Below are positions 6,925 through 14,955 of a stretch of 35,856 nt of DNA, piece after piece (position 1 is the first letter of the stretch; every line of letters begins with the position of its first letter). Under the pieces are notes generated by a model. It saw only the letters and a list, made by a program, of their open reading frames with translations, did no database searches and had not been told where the DNA came from. Origin of the DNA: Magnetococcales bacterium (lineage in GTDB: Bacteria > Pseudomonadota > Magnetococcia > Magnetococcales > UBA8363). The translations under genes were made by a program, and so were the position numbers. The DNA lies in the NCBI GenBank assembly GCA_015228925.1, contig JADGCQ010000033.1, forward strand, positions 1-35,856. Direction: 5' to 3'.

Positions 6925-7975
6925 GTCCGCCTCCTTTGGCCATCGCCAGGGCATGGGGTACCAAATCAGCCACAACACCCAGACTGTGTAACGCACCCCG
7001 GGTCGAACCCGGCAAATTAATAATCAACGTATGACCACGAAACGCCGTGATTCCCCGTGTCAGAACCGCCGAACGTACTTGGTTTAATCCTTCTCGACGC
7101 ATTATTTCTGAAAACCCCGGCAACTCCCGTTGGGTGACCATGCGGGTAGCCTCCGGCGTCACATCGCGCGGTCCCGGTCCCGTTCCACCGGTTGTCAGAA
7201 TGACATCCATCCGTGCCACATCGGACCAATCCCGTAGAAGGGCCGCGATATCTTCCCGATCATCACGCAGCACACGGCGGACAATTTTCAAGGCTCCCAA
7301 CGTGTTGACCGCCGCCTCCAAACCATCGCCACTCCGATCCGACGCCAAATCTCGGCTGTCCGAAAGGGTCAGGATTCCCACAGTCAAACCGGCCCAGTCG
7401 TCCCCCTTGTCTTTGTGGTTGTCAGGAATCTTCCCCACACTTGGGGGTTTCATCCCCGACACCTTGTCCTGGGAACAGGGATGGCCATGGGAATGTGGTT
7501 GTCCCATCGACAAGTCCTTCCATTGGGTCGCCGCCGCGACACATCCCGGACAAGTGTGGATCCAGCGTTCTTCTCCCGATGCCAGAATTTCCTTTTTCCA
7601 GAATGGTGCAAGAATTTTTAAATAGTCGATCACATAACGGCAGCCGTCAAATGCGGCTGCCCGATGCGCCGCCGCCGCGATCACCAGTACAATATTTTCA
7701 TCCAACGCCAATCGGCCCACCCTGTGAACGACCAGCAATTTTTCCAGATTAAAACGGGCCAGTGCCTGCGTTTCAATCTTTTCCAGTTGTCCCTCTGTCA
7801 TCCCCGGGTAATGTTCCAGATTCAACGCGACAACCGCATCATCCGCATGGTGGTCCTGGGCCAAATCACGAACCGTACCCACAAAAGAGACCAATCCTCC
7901 CACGCGGTGTATGCCACGACGCAACTGGGCCATCTCCTCCTGGATGAAAAAATCTTCCTGCTGGATACGAATCAT
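6917..7975 (-). CDS. MoaE-MoaB (MogA-like) fusion protein
   Basis: Two cofactor enzymes are joined in one frame. Residues 1-150 are MoaE, the large subunit of molybdopterin synthase: FVGTVRD holds the substrate arginine and DYLKILAPFWKKE holds the catalytic lysines. Residues about 197-352 are MoaB/MogA, which adenylylates molybdopterin: ILTLSDSRD, TTGGTGPGPRDVTPEAT, LPGFSEIMRREG and INLPGSTRGA. The linker of about 45 residues carries CPGC just before it, then HSHGHPC, possible metal ligands. I prefer ATG at 7975; a GTG at 7981 is also in frame. It is first in the leftward operon and divergent from the CHASE2 gene. The MoaE partner MoaD (small sulfur carrier) is not encoded in this window. Confidence 0.92.
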   Translation of the reverse strand: MIRIQQEDFFIQEEMAQLRRGIHRVGGLVSFVGTVRDLAQDHHADDAVVALNLEHYPGMTEGQLEKIETQALARFNLEKLLVVHRVGRLALDENIVLVIAAAAHRAAAFDGCRYVIDYLKILAPFWKKEILASGEERWIHTCPGCVAAATQWKDLSMGQPHSHGHPCSQDKVSGMKPPSVGKIPDNHKDKGDDWAGLTVGILTLSDSRDLASDRSGDGLEAAVNTLGALKIVRRVLRDDREDIAALLRDWSDVARMDVILTTGGTGPGPRDVTPEATRMVTQRELPGFSEIMRREGLNQVRSAVLTRGITAFRGHTLIINLPGSTRGALHSLGVVADLVPHALAMAKGGGHG

Positions 7976-8168
7976 GTTCACTCGTCCCTTTTGTTCATGA
8001 ACCTTGTTTCAGTCAAGATCATTTTAATGGCCTGAATACGGGATGTTTGATTGTTCGTCCGTTTCGCATGGTTTATCATTCGGGAATATCTTGATCGCAA
8101 ACATATGGCCGATCCTCAATCAAATACACACCCCTTCTCATGCAACCCAAGGATCCTGGTTACCCTGG

Positions 8169-10595
8169 ATGGCTGCGAACCACTCACTTTTACGCAAATG
8201 GATCGTTCTTTCCATCTTGACCGTTGCCTTCATGCTGGCTGAAAAAACGGCCTTGCTGCACGATCTGGAGATGTGGAGCTACGATTGGGGCGTGCGCACC
8301 TCACACCATCCAACGGACAAACGGATCGTTCAAATTGCCGTGGATGAAAAATCTCTTGCCGCGCTGAACGGTTGGCCATGGGATGATCAATACGAACTTC
8401 AACTCATGCGCATGTTGACCCAAGGTTCTCCAAAACTGATCGTGGAGACCCGCGCTCGCAACGACATTCAACCACACCCTGAAGCAACCCAGCATCGCTC
8501 CCAAGACAATACGGTCCCGGAAAACCCCAATAATCTCAAGTCCGTGTCCGAAACCGAAGAGTATGCCAGGATCATCGGACGCGCAGGCAACGTTATTCTC
8601 GCCCTGAATGGGGTATTGATTGCCGATGATCAAACCCCGCTTCCCCCCTTGTCTGCGGAAATCATCAAACATGCTATTTCCACGGACCTTTCCACATACC
8701 CCAGGGATGCGATGCCCCATGCGGCCATCATTCATGGCCCTTCTCCAGGCGTTGCCAATCAATCCATGGCTTTGGGGGTGATGATCACGTCAACCTATCC
8801 CAATACCGTTGTGCGCACAACCAACCTTGGTTACAACGTTTCTGGAAACCATTTTCCGGCACTGGCACTGATTGTCGCTGCCAAAAGTCTCGGTATTCAA
8901 CTTTCCGAATTACGGCTGCAACCTGATCTTCCCATGGCCTTGGGACAATGGGAAATTCCCCATGGTGACAACTTGGCCATGTTAGCATGTTTTTATCGGG
9001 AGAAAACAAACCAAAGCCCGTTTCCCAGCTATTCTTTCATCGATGTTCTGGAAGAGAAGGTCTCTCCAACATTGTTTCGCAATCAAATTATCCTCATTGG
9101 TTTTACCGCCCCTGGCCTAGCCCCACGCTATCTGACACCTCTTGGGCAAACCCTGGTCCCTATGGAAATACTCGCCAACGAGGTTGCGACGATCCTCAAT
9201 CATGATCCTTTCAGGCAACTTTCCTGGGCATCACAAACAAAAATCCTTCAATATCCCATTGCTGGCGTGTTGCTCATCGTCATTCTTGCCCGATTACCGC
9301 TCTTGATGGCCTTGCCTCTGGGTTTGGGGTTGGCCTTGGCACTTATGGTTTTGCAAATCACCCTCATGAATCATTATGGTATTTGGTTTCCCCTGACTGG
9401 AGTGTCTGGATTGCTGTTTTTGGGAACGGTTTCCCTGGCCTTTGTGACACGTAGTCCACAAAACGGGCAAAGTCCTTTTCCCGGTTCGGATGCCGACGAC
9501 AGCAATCGCATGTTGGGCTTGGCACTGCAAGGTCAGGGACAAATGAACCTTGCCTTTCAACAGTTTCGTTTGTGTCGTTGTGACGAACTGACCATGCAAC
9601 TTCTTTACGATTTGGTCACCGACATGGAATCCAACCATCTTTTCCAGGATGCCACCACCGTTTTGGAATACATGGAACACAATAAACCCGGCTACCGCGA
9701 TTGTGCCAAACGCTTGGAATCCATCCGAGCCATGGCCGGTGGACAGCCCGTTCCTGGGCCATCGGAACAAGCGGCAACCGGTTACCAAGAGGCATTATCT
9801 GTCCTGGAGCGGTATCACCTGGAGGAAGAATTGGGCAAAGGGATCTTTGGCACCGTCTGGCATGGCCACAATGGCCAGGATCACTCTAGCGTCGCCATAA
9901 AGATTTTTCCGCTTCAAGAACGGGTTGCCGATGAAAAATCGTTTCTTTTAGCCAAATCCATCTTCCATCGCATGGCCGATCATGCCCTGTCTTTGCACCA
10001 TCCCAACATTATCGAAACCAAAGATGCCCAAGTTCTTGAAGGGAAGGGTGTATTGGTCATGGAGGTTCATACCGGCGTCATGCTTGAGCAGGTTATTTCT
10101 CCTCGGAATCTTTTTCCGCTCCCGTTGGCGATCCAAATCGTTGCCAAAACTGCCATGGCTTTGGATTATGCCCATCGTAAGAACATTTTCCACGGTAGGC
10201 TCAAACTGGGGAATATCCTCTACAACGAAGCGTCCCGGGAGGTTAAATTGACTGGGTTTTCGCAAACGCTTCTCTTGGACGCGCTCACTTTGCCAGATGC
10301 CAACCATCCGTGGCAACGGGCCTCTTTTCACATGGCTCCCGAACAGACGCAAGGGGAACCGCCAACCCGCCGTTCCGACATTTATGCTTTGGGGAGAATT
10401 TTTTTCCATTTGGTAACTGGAACGCCCCCGCCAACGATTCCCATCACCTCCGATCTTTTTCCCCCTGACTTTCCAGAATGTTTGGTACGGATGATTCAAA
10501 AATGTACGGAACATCAACCAGAAAGACGGTTTGCCACCTGTATTGATTTTGCCAGGGATTTGGTTGGTTGCATTAAATCTTATGGTGTTCAATGA
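8169..10595 (+). CDS. CHASE2-domain membrane protein with a predicted pseudokinase domain
   Basis: Architecture (numbered from the ATG at 8169): a first membrane helix at residues 9-26, an extracytoplasmic CHASE2 sensor to about 345, two or three membrane helices at about 362-426, a helical segment with a TPR-like look at about 445-520, and a Ser/Thr kinase fold at about 549-800. The glycine loop (GKGIFGTV), VAIK lysine and APE motif are kept. The catalytic loop, however, reads HGRLKLGN where HRDxKxxN is expected, and the DFG motif reads GFS. Both catalytic aspartates are missing, so it is probably a pseudokinase acting as a binding or scaffold domain. The frame extends to an ATG at 8043, but the added 42 residues resemble nothing. 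A clear ribosome site is lacking at either start. Confidence 0.85.
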   Translation: MAANHSLLRKWIVLSILTVAFMLAEKTALLHDLEMWSYDWGVRTSHHPTDKRIVQIAVDEKSLAALNGWPWDDQYELQLMRMLTQGSPKLIVETRARNDIQPHPEATQHRSQDNTVPENPNNLKSVSETEEYARIIGRAGNVILALNGVLIADDQTPLPPLSAEIIKHAISTDLSTYPRDAMPHAAIIHGPSPGVANQSMALGVMITSTYPNTVVRTTNLGYNVSGNHFPALALIVAAKSLGIQLSELRLQPDLPMALGQWEIPHGDNLAMLACFYREKTNQSPFPSYSFIDVLEEKVSPTLFRNQIILIGFTAPGLAPRYLTPLGQTLVPMEILANEVATILNHDPFRQLSWASQTKILQYPIAGVLLIVILARLPLLMALPLGLGLALALMVLQITLMNHYGIWFPLTGVSGLLFLGTVSLAFVTRSPQNGQSPFPGSDADDSNRMLGLALQGQGQMNLAFQQFRLCRCDELTMQLLYDLVTDMESNHLFQDATTVLEYMEHNKPGYRDCAKRLESIRAMAGGQPVPGPSEQAATGYQEALSVLERYHLEEELGKGIFGTVWHGHNGQDHSSVAIKIFPLQERVADEKSFLLAKSIFHRMADHALSLHHPNIIETKDAQVLEGKGVLVMEVHTGVMLEQVISPRNLFPLPLAIQIVAKTAMALDYAHRKNIFHGRLKLGNILYNEASREVKLTGFSQTLLLDALTLPDANHPWQRASFHMAPEQTQGEPPTRRSDIYALGRIFFHLVTGTPPPTIPITSDLFPPDFPECLVRMIQKCTEHQPERRFATCIDFARDLVGCIKSYGVQ

Positions 10596-10607
10596 TTTCT
10601 TTACCAT

Positions 10608-10636
10608 AAAAAAAGGCTGCACCGGAGTGCAGCCTT
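10608..10636 (-). terminator. Rho-independent terminator of tRNA-Gln
   Basis: The stem AAGGCTGCA/TGCAGCCTT (10613-10636, 6-nt loop) is perfect. Read on the minus strand it is followed by seven T residues (the A-run 10608-10614), 14 bp beyond the tRNA 3' end. The polarity fits the tRNA rather than the converging CHASE2 gene. Confidence 0.85.
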
Positions 10637-10649
10637 GTGACAGGTTACT

Positions 10650-10723
10650 TGGCTGGCGGACCAGGATTCGAACCTGGACTGGAGGAGTCAGAATCCTCTA
10701 TCCTACCGTTAGACGATCCGCCA
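10650..10723 (-). tRNA. tRNA-Gln (anticodon CUG)
   Basis: A 74-nt cloverleaf is found on the minus strand. The acceptor stem TGGCGGA/TCCGCCA is fully paired. The anticodon arm is GAGGA-TTCTGAC-TCCTC, giving anticodon CTG. The T arm is CCAGG-TTCGAAT-CCTGG. The discriminator base is G, as expected for glutamine tRNAs, and the CCA end is encoded. A terminator follows directly, so it is transcribed alone or as the last gene of its unit. Confidence 0.95.
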
Positions 10724-10900
10724 TTTGTCACCCGACTATTTATCCTGAAACGGCTCTCTTGTCAAGATCTCGGAGGTGCCACCCCAGGGCAATTGCATTT
10801 GGAATTTTTTGACATGAGGGGGTATTGATGCCCGATAACTTGAGATACATCCTAGAAAATTATTAAAAGAAAAAAGGGGTCTGGGGGATTGCCCCCAGGG

Positions 10901-10954
10901 TTTTGATTTTGATTTTGATTTTGATTTTGTTTTTGATTTTGACTTTGTTTTTCA
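10901..10954. repeat. Hexanucleotide tandem repeat, TTTTGA type, nine units
   Basis: Nine consecutive hexamers read TTTTGA x4, TTTTGT, TTTTGA x2, CTTTGT and TTTTCA. They lie right after the GC-rich hairpin of the left arm. The corresponding right arm has only about four units, so the left tract has probably expanded by slippage. Confidence 0.9.
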
Positions 10955-10972
10955 CGCGCCCTTTTTCCCGAA

Positions 10973-11103
10973 GCATTTTTCCCGTGCCTTTTCTTTTAAA
11001 GGGAAAAATGCGCAGGCGCGCGCCTTAGCGTGGTATTTTTCGCGCCTTCTGCGAAAAATACCACGCATAATGCCATGTTTTACACCTTCACCATGGCATT
11101 ATG
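10973..11103. repeat. Three consecutive perfect hairpins at the centre of the inverted element
   Basis: Hairpin 1: GCATTTTTCCC (10973-10983) pairs with GGGAAAAATGC (11001-11011). Hairpin 2: 11028-11043 pairs with 11051-11066, a 16-bp perfect stem around CGTGGTATTTTTCGC with a 7-nt loop. Hairpin 3: CATAATGCCATG (11066-11077) pairs with CATGGCATTATG (11092-11103), 12 bp. Hairpins 2 and 3 share base 11066. Confidence 0.9.
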
Positions 11104-11396
11104 TTTGCCATATTTGTGCAAAAAGTGCGAAAAAAAATGGGTAGGGTACGGGGCGCGTGAAAAAACAAAACCAAAGTCAAAACCCTGGGGGCAATCCCCC
11201 AGACCCCTTTTTTCTTTTAATCATTTATTCTTTCCGAGGCATTTGGACGTGCCAATTTTAAATGCGATTGCCCTGGGAGGCACCATTCCAGTTGGGTTGC
11301 ATTATTTTTCCTCTCTTGGGGCGACGGGATACCGTATAGTATGGACGCTGCGCCAGCTTTTCTTTTGATCGAACGACCAGTGCTTGAGGCATCCCG

Positions 11397-12752
11397 ATGG
11401 GCAAACGAATGATTACATGGATATTTTTGTTTGTACTTACTTTTGTTCAGTGGCCCGATGCCGCCTTTTCGACAGACAAACATCCCACATCTTCATTTAC
11501 GCGGCTCCTGGAACAAACTTTGGAAAACAATCCACGGATTCGGGCTGCCCAGGAAACTCTCAAAGCGACCCAGGCTCTCATTCCTCAGGCCAAATCACAA
11601 CTTCTCCCCAGCCTTTCTTTCCAATGGGATAACACATTTCGTTCCAGCCAATGGCACAATGGGAGTAGTCAATCGGATCCGACATCCACATCATTATCTC
11701 TTTCTCAACCTCTTTTTGATCTGGAAACCCTGCGCGATTATCAACGTTTGGCACCGTCCATCAAAGCGGCGCAAAGGGATTGGGAAGGGATTCGGCAGCA
11801 GGTGTTCCTGGAGTTTATCGAACTGACTGCCAATCTTCTTCAAGGAGAGGATGTGTATAAGCTGGCTGAAAACAACTATCGGCTCACCCAGGCCCATTTG
11901 ACCGCCACCACGGTACGCCATGATGCGGGAGAATTGACCAAAACGGATGTCAGCCAAAGTCGTGCGCGGGTTTTCGCCGCCAAATCGGAGTGGATTGCCG
12001 CCAAAGCCGATCGTCAGTCCAACAGGGCACGGTTTGTGGAATTATCCGGCCAGGAAGCACCAGAAGACATTCAACTGCCGATACTTCAGCATCCATTGCT
12101 TGCCAAATCTTTATCCGATTTGGTTGCCATCCTTGACCAACGCCCCGATATTGAAGCCGCAAGGCTGCGGCTGCAAACCGCTCAAGGTAATATTGAAGCC
12201 CGTAAGGCGGGTTATCTTCCCACCGCCGAGCTGAGTTCATCCGCTTCCAGGACTTTTGATCCCACCAGTTCCAGTACCTCTGGTCCCCAGGATGATACCT
12301 CTCTGACCCTGAGCCTTTCCTGGCCCTTGTATTCAGGTGGATTGACGGGGGCAAAGATCCAAGAGGCGGTCGCATCCAGGGATTCGGACCAAGCCTCTTT
12401 GGAACAGATACACCTGGCTGCCATTCGGGAATTGAAAGTCACTTTGCTGGAACTGGAAAAAAACGAGGCGGTCAATCAAGCCAACATCGCACGGGGGACC
12501 GCCGCCAAGGATGCCTTGGACGGTGTATCTCAGGAGTTTGAAGTTGGGACAAGGACTTCTCTGGACGTATTGGATGCCCAAAATGAATTTTTCAGTGCGC
12601 AAACCGAAAAAGTTAAAAGCGGTTATAACCTCAATCTTTCCGGTTATCGATTGCTCAAAGTTCTGGGATTATTATCCTTGGATAAAATCGATCCCTCGAC
12701 GCTCCCTGCAAACCATCTCCTCTCCCCACCCACCACGGAAACCAAACCATAA
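11397..12752 (+). CDS. TolC-family outer membrane efflux protein
   Basis: A 451-residue outer membrane factor of the TolC type, the exit duct of tripartite efflux pumps or type I secretion systems. A signal peptide is visible (MGKRMITWIFLFVLTFVQWPDA, cut near residues 24-27). Two repeats follow, each with long amphipathic helices and a beta-hairpin, as in TolC: NNPRIRAAQETLKATQA begins the first and RPDIEAARLRLQTAQGNIEARKAGYLP the second. WPLYSGG and GTRTSLDVLDAQNEFF are typical family motifs. No inner-membrane pump or adaptor gene is nearby, so it may serve partners encoded elsewhere. GAGG lies about 7 nt before the ATG. Confidence 0.9.
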   Translation: MGKRMITWIFLFVLTFVQWPDAAFSTDKHPTSSFTRLLEQTLENNPRIRAAQETLKATQALIPQAKSQLLPSLSFQWDNTFRSSQWHNGSSQSDPTSTSLSLSQPLFDLETLRDYQRLAPSIKAAQRDWEGIRQQVFLEFIELTANLLQGEDVYKLAENNYRLTQAHLTATTVRHDAGELTKTDVSQSRARVFAAKSEWIAAKADRQSNRARFVELSGQEAPEDIQLPILQHPLLAKSLSDLVAILDQRPDIEAARLRLQTAQGNIEARKAGYLPTAELSSSASRTFDPTSSSTSGPQDDTSLTLSLSWPLYSGGLTGAKIQEAVASRDSDQASLEQIHLAAIRELKVTLLELEKNEAVNQANIARGTAAKDALDGVSQEFEVGTRTSLDVLDAQNEFFSAQTEKVKSGYNLNLSGYRLLKVLGLLSLDKIDPSTLPANHLLSPPTTETKP

Positions 12753-12815
12753 CCAGTTCATACTGCGACATTGGTGATGCTTTCTTGCGTTATTTTAAAT
12801 TTTGATCCCCAACAA

Positions 12816-12851
12816 AAAACACCTTGCACGGCGAACCGTACAAGGTGTTTT
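12816..12851. terminator. Bidirectional rho-independent terminator
   Basis: AAAACACCTTG and CAAGGTGTTTT (12816-12826, 12841-12851) pair perfectly. An inner ACGG/CCGT stem closes a CGAA loop after one mismatch. T-runs lie on both exit sides, so it can end the tolC transcript and the small minus-strand gene that faces it. Confidence 0.85.
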
Positions 12852-12915
12852 AACGTTCTCCGGCAGATTACGCCAGATTCTTGTGCAGCCAGGCGTCCTA
12901 TGCAGCCAGACGGAC

Positions 12916-13179
12916 CTACTTCCAGCCCGATTCTTTCTCGCACGCGGCCATCTCAGCGGGATTTTTCTGTTCCCATGCCGTGATGGAGAGGGTTTCCCCT
13001 TCGCTCATCTTGCCATTCATGCAGGTGCAATACTTGGACATGACCTCAGGAGCAACATTTTCCTTTGCATTGTCCATCATGCATTTGGCAATCCAGGCCG
13101 CATCATCCTGGCCCGCAAAGGCGAAACCACTGACCATAAAGGCACACGCAAAGAGCGCAGACGCTGTTTTGATCTTCAT
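12916..13179 (-). CDS. Small secreted protein with four conserved-looking cysteines
   Basis: An 87-residue protein with a clear signal peptide (MKIKTASALFACAFMVSGFAFA, probably cut before GQDD). The mature part, about 65 residues, has four cysteines in the spacing C-x17-C-x-C-x26-C, including a KYCTCMNGKM segment, so two disulfides or a metal site are possible in the periplasm. I do not recognise the family, although the YCxC helix resembles small periplasmic proteins of unknown role. GGAGG lies close upstream of the ATG at 13179. It stands alone, between tolC and metZ, and shares the bidirectional terminator with tolC. Confidence 0.75.
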   Translation of the reverse strand: MKIKTASALFACAFMVSGFAFAGQDDAAWIAKCMMDNAKENVAPEVMSKYCTCMNGKMSEGETLSITAWEQKNPAEMAACEKESGWK

Positions 13180-13308
13180 GAAAAACCTCCCACAAGGTTG
13201 ATTGTTATCACGTCGCGTATGCTACTACCGGGATTCATGAAAGTTCAAAGCTTTAAAATAAATTTATTTTTCTATAATTTTTTTCTCTTGACTTTATTGT
13301 GGTTATTT

Positions 13309-14508
13309 TTAGACATGTTCCATAGCCTGATGAACATCGGCCAAAATATCTTCCGCGTCTTCAAGCCCTATGGAAAGACGAACCAGACCTTCGGTGACCC
13401 CTGCCTGGATCCGGTCCTGCGGGGCGAGTTTGCCATGGGTTGTTGTCGCCGGATGGGTCACCAGTGTACGGGTATCTCCCAGGTTGGCGGTAATCGTGGC
13501 AAGCCGCAGATTGTCGATGAATCGATGCGCCTGATGCCGTGTTTCCAATTCCAGACAGATGATACCGCCAAACCGGCGCATTTGCTTCAGAGCGGTGGTG
13601 CGTTGCGCATAGTCCAGAAGACCCGGATAGCGCACCTTCCCCCCTAATTGAGGATGGTTTGCCAAACTGATGGCAACTTTTTCGGCGTTGTCACAATGTT
13701 TTTCCATCCGTAACGGTAGTGTTTCCAATCCTTTGCATAATACCCAGGCATTAAATGGGGACAATGAAGGCCCTGTGTTCCGCAAAAACGGGAATACCTG
13801 TTTCATCAATAATTCTTGTTGCCCCACAATGGCCCCCCCCAAAACGCGCCCCTGGCCGTCCAAATATTTTGTGGCCGAATGAACCGTCAACTGCGCCCCC
13901 AGGGCGAGGGGTTGTTGCAGGCAAGGGGTACAAAAAACATTGTCCAACACCAGCAAAATACCATGCTCCTGGGCCAACTGCGCCAAGGCTTCGATATCGA
14001 CCAGTTCCAACGTTGGATTGGCAGGCGTTTCGGCAAAAAACATGCGGGTTTTTGGCGTTATGGCCTTTTTCCAGGCTTCCAGATCCGACAACGGTACCCG
14101 GCTGACACCAATACCCATCCGGGCCAGCACCGTATTGGCCATATTGGTCGTCGAACCAAATACGGAACGGCTGAGAACCAGGTGGTCTCCTGAAGAAAGC
14201 AGTGATAAAAACACCGTAGCAATCGCCGCCATACCCGAAGCGGTTGCAATGGCTTTTTCACCCCCTTCCAAGGCGGCAATTTTTTCTTCAAAGGCGGCGA
14301 CGGTGGGATTGGTAAAGCGGCTATAGATATTGCCATCCTCCTCATCCGCAAAAACTGCACGCGCCTGTTCGGCACTTTCGAAGATATAGCTGGATGTTAA
14401 AAACATCGCCAAACTATTTTCTCTTTGTTCGGAACGATGGATACCAGAGTGCAGGGCACGGGTAGAAGCACCCAGGTTACGCCAGTCGAGAGGGGAGTCT
14501 TTTTTCAT
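13309..14508 (-). CDS. metZ: O-succinylhomoserine sulfhydrylase MetZ
   Basis: A PLP enzyme of the cystathionine gamma-synthase family that makes homocysteine directly from O-succinylhomoserine and sulfide. Family blocks are clear: LGASTRALHSG at the start, YSRFTNPTV, ALEGGEKAIATASGMAAI, ETPANPTLELVDI, and HSATKYLDGQGRVLGGAIVG with the PLP lysine. The TKYLDGQGRVLGG form favours MetZ over MetB. GDTRTLVTHPATTTHG and GLVRLSIGLED close the protein. The frame opens at a TTG at 14568, but the ATG at 14508 gives the usual length of about 399 residues. Oddly, the bases just before that ATG read CTCCTC, the reverse of a ribosome site. It follows hspQ. Confidence 0.9.
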   Translation of the reverse strand: MKKDSPLDWRNLGASTRALHSGIHRSEQRENSLAMFLTSSYIFESAEQARAVFADEEDGNIYSRFTNPTVAAFEEKIAALEGGEKAIATASGMAAIATVFLSLLSSGDHLVLSRSVFGSTTNMANTVLARMGIGVSRVPLSDLEAWKKAITPKTRMFFAETPANPTLELVDIEALAQLAQEHGILLVLDNVFCTPCLQQPLALGAQLTVHSATKYLDGQGRVLGGAIVGQQELLMKQVFPFLRNTGPSLSPFNAWVLCKGLETLPLRMEKHCDNAEKVAISLANHPQLGGKVRYPGLLDYAQRTTALKQMRRFGGIICLELETRHQAHRFIDNLRLATITANLGDTRTLVTHPATTTHGKLAPQDRIQAGVTEGLVRLSIGLEDAEDILADVHQAMEHV

Positions 14509-14589
14509 GAGGAGGTACGCTTTATCAGTCGAGTGCAAACGGTCAATCAACAGACCAACACGCCACAAATGGCAGGTGATCCAGGGTTT

Positions 14590-14907
14590 TTAGTGGATGA
14601 CCAGCCTTGGAAGATACCTCCCTTGGCTGAAGGAACGGAAATAGTTTCCAAGTCTTGGGTTTTCTACCGGTTGTGACGAGATGTCAAGGATTAAATTTCT
14701 TTCGGCCACATAAGTTTCGCCTTCACTGTCATGGACCAAAATTTGATACCAGGGTTGATTTTTAGGTGGGCGCGTTCGCGCCATTCTTTCATACCAAGCA
14801 TCATCCCGTTGATAGATCGGGTCCACATCGACAATGACTCCCCGATAATCAAACAAATTGTGTTGGATCACTTGACCCACGGAAAATTTGGCAACCTGTT
14901 GGCTCAT
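14590..14907 (-). CDS. hspQ: Heat shock protein HspQ (YccV-like)
   Basis: A 105-residue protein of the HspQ/YccV-like family, known in E. coli as a specificity-enhancing factor for Lon protease and as a binder of hemimethylated DNA. The core reads FSVGQVIQHNLFDYRGVIVDVDPIYQ, then WYERMARTRPPKNQPWYQILVHDSEGETYVAERNL, which matches the family's beta-barrel and its conserved PxxxQPWYxxLV-type segment. The length is normal. No strong ribosome site is evident near the ATG at 14907. It lies upstream of metZ on the same strand, so co-transcription is possible. Confidence 0.88.
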   Translation of the reverse strand: MSQQVAKFSVGQVIQHNLFDYRGVIVDVDPIYQRDDAWYERMARTRPPKNQPWYQILVHDSEGETYVAERNLILDISSQPVENPRLGNYFRSFSQGRYLPRLVIH

Positions 14908-14955
14908 AGTTTTATGACATCTCCAGGCACTCTCTACAGTGATGATTCTTTCTCA

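Larger units (their letters stand above)
10775..11284. repeat. Large imperfect inverted repeat element (dispersed repeat) filling a gene-free region
   Basis: The stretch from 10724 to 11396 has no credible gene. Most of it is a 510-bp palindromic element. The outer ends GGTGCC...CCCAGGGCAAT (from 10775) and ATTGCCCTGGGAGGCACC (to 11284) are inverted copies. Further in, the arms share AATTATTAAAAG-type sequence, A6GGGGTCTGGGGGATTGCCCCCAGGG (about 10857-10900; inverted at about 11183-11226), TTTTGA-type hexamers and a TTTTTCACGCGCCC edge (to about 10961; inverted from 11151). The centre holds three hairpins, listed separately. A further copy of the arm closes the window at 35777-35856, so the element is dispersed in the genome. 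No transposase or terminal target duplication was seen. Confidence 0.85.

Noticed and set aside
10637-10828. Small + strand open frames over the tRNA-Gln region
   Set aside because: They cover the tRNA and terminator, and show no ribosome site or protein similarity.
10901-10954. Possible CRISPR-like or direct-repeat array
   Set aside because: The units are 6-bp tandem hexamers with no spacers, a microsatellite and not a CRISPR.
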